Positions 60,084 to 62,078 of a stretch of 62,078 bases of DNA are shown one piece after another. The position numbers and the translations under genes were made by a program. Source of the stretch: Faucicola osloensis_C (lineage in GTDB: Bacteria; Pseudomonadota; Gammaproteobacteria; Pseudomonadales; Moraxellaceae). Every line of letters begins with the position of its first letter. The first letter of the stretch is position 1. The notes under the pieces are model-generated. The model did not search any database and was not told the origin of the DNA. It was given only the letters and a program-made list of their open reading frames with translations. The stretch is from the NCBI GenBank assembly GCA_019353055.1, contig JABAHL010000014.1, positions 1 to 62,078 on the forward strand, in the 5' to 3' direction.

Positions 60084-61712
60084 TTAGTCATCTTTAGCTA
60101 CCACGGGCGGACCTAACAATAAATGCTCATCAATAAACTCATTTGCTGAATTATGCTCAGCAGACTCTGCCGTGATATACCATTGTTGATTACGGTACAA
60201 GGTCAATCTATCGCGTGTTAGCCCTCGCCATAAACAATACATCATCACAAACACCACGATGGCAAACGGAAAGCCTGCAATAATCGCGACCGCTTGCAAC
60301 GCAGATAACCCCCCTGCCACCAATAACACCGCCGCAATCACCCCTTGGCTCAATGCCCAAAATAACCGCTGGATTTTTGGCGGATTGGTATCGCCGCCTG
60401 CGGTGAGCATATCAATCACAAGGCTTGCCGAATCTGATGAAGTGACAAACCACAACATAATCATCACCACAATCACCAGCGTCAAAGGTTTGGTTAAAGG
60501 ATAATATTCAATCAGTTTAAAAATCGCACTACCATAATCGGCTTTGACTGCCTCAATAAGCCCATAATTGCCCATCAATTCCATATGTACCGCGCTGCCG
60601 CCAAAGGTGGTAAACCAAAAGAACAACAACAGCATCGGGATAAATAACACCCCAAAAATAAACTCTCTGATAGTACGACCCCGAGAAATACGCGCCACAA
60701 AAATTCCCACAAATGGCGACCAACTCACCCACCATGCCCAATAAAAAATCGTCCAATTTGCCTGCCAGTCCGTATTGCTATACGCCTCACTCCAAAATCC
60801 TAGTGGAATAAGTTGACTGACATAATTGCCGATATTTTCAATAAAACTATCGATGATAAACTGGGTCGGACCAAAAAATAACATAAAGCCAAGCAGCAAC
60901 ACAGTCAGCACAATATTGATATCGCTTAAGCGTTTAATCCCTTTATCCAGCCCCATCATCACGGATAACGTCGCCATCGCGGTAATAATCGCAATCAAAC
61001 AAAGCTGTACCGGGACATTGTTGGGAATACCAAACACATTGCTAAAGCCTGCATTGATTTGCATCGCACCCAGCCCCAAGGAGGTCACCACCCCAAACAT
61101 CGTGCCAAACACCGCAAGGGTATCGACCACATGCCCCCATTTGCCATAGATTTTTTGACCAATCAATGGGTACAGTACCGAGCGAATCGACAACGGCAAG
61201 CCACGGCGATAATGAAAATACGCCAATGACAATGCCACGACACAATACAACGCCCACGCATGAATACCCCAATGCAAAAACGAAATACTCATCGCTTGTT
61301 TAGCCGCTTCTACGGTTTCGGCTTGCCCCATCGGAGGCGACATAAAATGATACAACGGCTCTGCCGTCCCCCAATACAACAGACCAATCCCAATCCCCGC
61401 ACTAAACAGCATCCCAAACCATGACAGTAAACTATACTCAGGATGCTCTGTCTGATGCCCAAGCCGAATATCGCCATAACGACTCAAGGCAATATATAGG
61501 CTAAACACCACCGTAACATTCATCAAAATAATAAAAAGCCAACGAAACCGGTGGGTAATAAAAGACTGCAGTTGATTAAAAACCTCACCTGCCAACTCAC
61601 CAAATAATGAACCAAAAAGAATAAATCCGACAATCAGCAATGCGGAGGTAATAAAAACAGGGCGATTAACCCGAGGGAAAGGGCCGAATTTTTCGACTTT
61701 CACAGCGTTCAT
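60084..61712 (-). CDS. BCCT-family osmolyte transporter (betaine/carnitine/choline)
   Basis: 542 residues with 12 predicted helices. The family signature YWAWWVSWSPFVGIFVARIS followed by RGRTIREF, and GMLFSAGIGIGLLYWGTAEP, are clear. These carriers take up glycine betaine, choline or similar using sodium or proton gradients. The C-terminal tail (SAEHNSANEFIDEHLLLGPP) is short and acidic. No neighbouring bet genes are seen in the window. Confidence 0.93.
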   Translation of the reverse strand: MNAVKVEKFGPFPRVNRPVFITSALLIVGFILFGSLFGELAGEVFNQLQSFITHRFRWLFIILMNVTVVFSLYIALSRYGDIRLGHQTEHPEYSLLSWFGMLFSAGIGIGLLYWGTAEPLYHFMSPPMGQAETVEAAKQAMSISFLHWGIHAWALYCVVALSLAYFHYRRGLPLSIRSVLYPLIGQKIYGKWGHVVDTLAVFGTMFGVVTSLGLGAMQINAGFSNVFGIPNNVPVQLCLIAIITAMATLSVMMGLDKGIKRLSDINIVLTVLLLGFMLFFGPTQFIIDSFIENIGNYVSQLIPLGFWSEAYSNTDWQANWTIFYWAWWVSWSPFVGIFVARISRGRTIREFIFGVLFIPMLLLFFWFTTFGGSAVHMELMGNYGLIEAVKADYGSAIFKLIEYYPLTKPLTLVIVVMIMLWFVTSSDSASLVIDMLTAGGDTNPPKIQRLFWALSQGVIAAVLLVAGGLSALQAVAIIAGFPFAIVVFVMMYCLWRGLTRDRLTLYRNQQWYITAESAEHNSANEFIDEHLLLGPPVVAKDD

Positions 61713-61978
61713 AAAGATATCTTTTCATTAGATTAACTGGAAAGCAACCTTAACAAATTATTTACAATATTTCAAATTACAGCAAGATTTCACAGGGCTT
61801 ATGTATTACAAAAACAAAACTAAGTTTTTGATTATGAAGGATATATATCTTAACATACTGTAACATTTTAATAGGACATATATAATATGATTAATTAATT
61901 TTATTTAATAACCCAATATTATTATGCAGGGGTTAATTCAACATACATCATCTGGTTTATCTACTTTAGAAGCTGTAT
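61713..61978. other. Intergenic region before the right-edge transposase fragment
   Basis: About 270 AT-rich bases with the BCCT promoter (minus). CTTTAGAAGCTGTATTCACAAGC around 61964-61987 may be the terminal repeat of the IS whose other parts lie outside the window. No further gene is supported. Confidence 0.4.
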
Positions 61979-62077
61979 TCACAAGCACATATTTCTCAAC
62001 AATTGAGTGATATGAGCAATTTTAATAAAAGATTCAGCAGATAAAACCGTAATTTCAAAATCTTTAGCGAGACGACG
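61979..62077 (-). CDS. IS5-family transposase, C-terminal fragment cut by window edge
   Basis: 32 residues and a stop in the minus direction. It begins RRLAKDFEITV and continues with SAESFIKIAHITQLLR, the typical end of IS5-type DDE transposases (RRLSKDYE-like helix after the catalytic Glu). The 5' part is beyond the right edge, so it is not known whether the element is intact. Confidence 0.7.
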   Translation of the reverse strand, partial: RRLAKDFEITVLSAESFIKIAHITQLLRNMCL

Positions 62078-62078
62078 A

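Noticed and set aside
1..62078. CRISPR array or phage
   Set aside because: Repeats found are short degenerate tandems without spacers of constant length, and no integrase, capsid or terminase gene is present.

Overview
The window looks like a chromosomal segment of a gammaproteobacterium of the Moraxellaceae, most like Moraxella (possibly M. osloensis). The reasons are the AT-leaning composition, the protein style (Q/N-rich linkers, SbcC, DnaX, AhpC/AhpF/OxyR), the polyhydroxyalkanoate genes, the assimilatory nitrate cluster and the paired bacterioferritins. The species is inferred from general family knowledge; no database search was run. Both edges cut into transposases: a TnpB-type protein at the left edge and an IS5-type transposase C-terminus at the right edge.

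Layout. 1-245: tnpB 5' end and an IS hairpin. 268-3210: a large uncharacterised protein with a C-terminal membrane anchor. 3353-11095: a 3-hydroxyacyl-CoA dehydrogenase, then peroxide defence (ahpF, ahpC, oxyR), with a small YdcH-type protein and a cytX-like permease gene split by an 873-bp IS5-family element that left a 3-bp target duplication. 11102-16434: sbcD-sbcC. 16672-22092: phosphate acyltransferase, acetate kinase, phasin and PHA synthase, which together handle acyl-CoA overflow and carbon storage. 22268-26735: coq7 and two envelope proteins of unclear role (a Thr/Lys-rich exported protein and a lipoprotein hydrolase). 26823-33828: a LysR regulator, dnaX, grxD, ispF, ndk, a phosphodiester-glycosidase-like protein and a CAU-anticodon tRNA that fits tRNA-Ile2.

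34120-38529: an electrophile/quinone-stress island. A TetR-family (NemR-like) regulator, a DJ-1/PfpI protein, a DUF1330 protein, a small monooxygenase and a quinone-oxidoreductase-like enzyme lie together. Two copies of one operator-like sequence sit at the regulator promoter and at the DJ-1 promoter. 38673-46036: iron handling, with a candidate 30-residue membrane peptide, two bacterioferritin subunits with complementary active sites, bfd, exbBD and two TonB-dependent receptors. Three Fur boxes tie bfd, exbBD and the receptors together.

46181-59876: nitrate assimilation. The genes are nitrate reductase (nasA), its flavoprotein partner (nasB), a nitrate MFS transporter, a fused PP2C phosphatase-Ser/Thr kinase, nirBD, siroheme methyltransferase, mobA and moaB. 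Two sigma-54-type -24/-12 promoters lie in front of the transporter and nirB, so nitrogen control is likely. 60084-61712: a BCCT osmolyte transporter.

The most interesting observations are the A9 run in dnaX that could make a gamma-like product, the shared TetR operators, the complementary bacterioferritin pair with a candidate small membrane peptide beside it, the kinase-phosphatase fusion inside the nitrate cluster, a perfect AT palindrome in front of a tiny hydrophobic ORF, and recurrent 8-16 bp degenerate repeats near gene ends.
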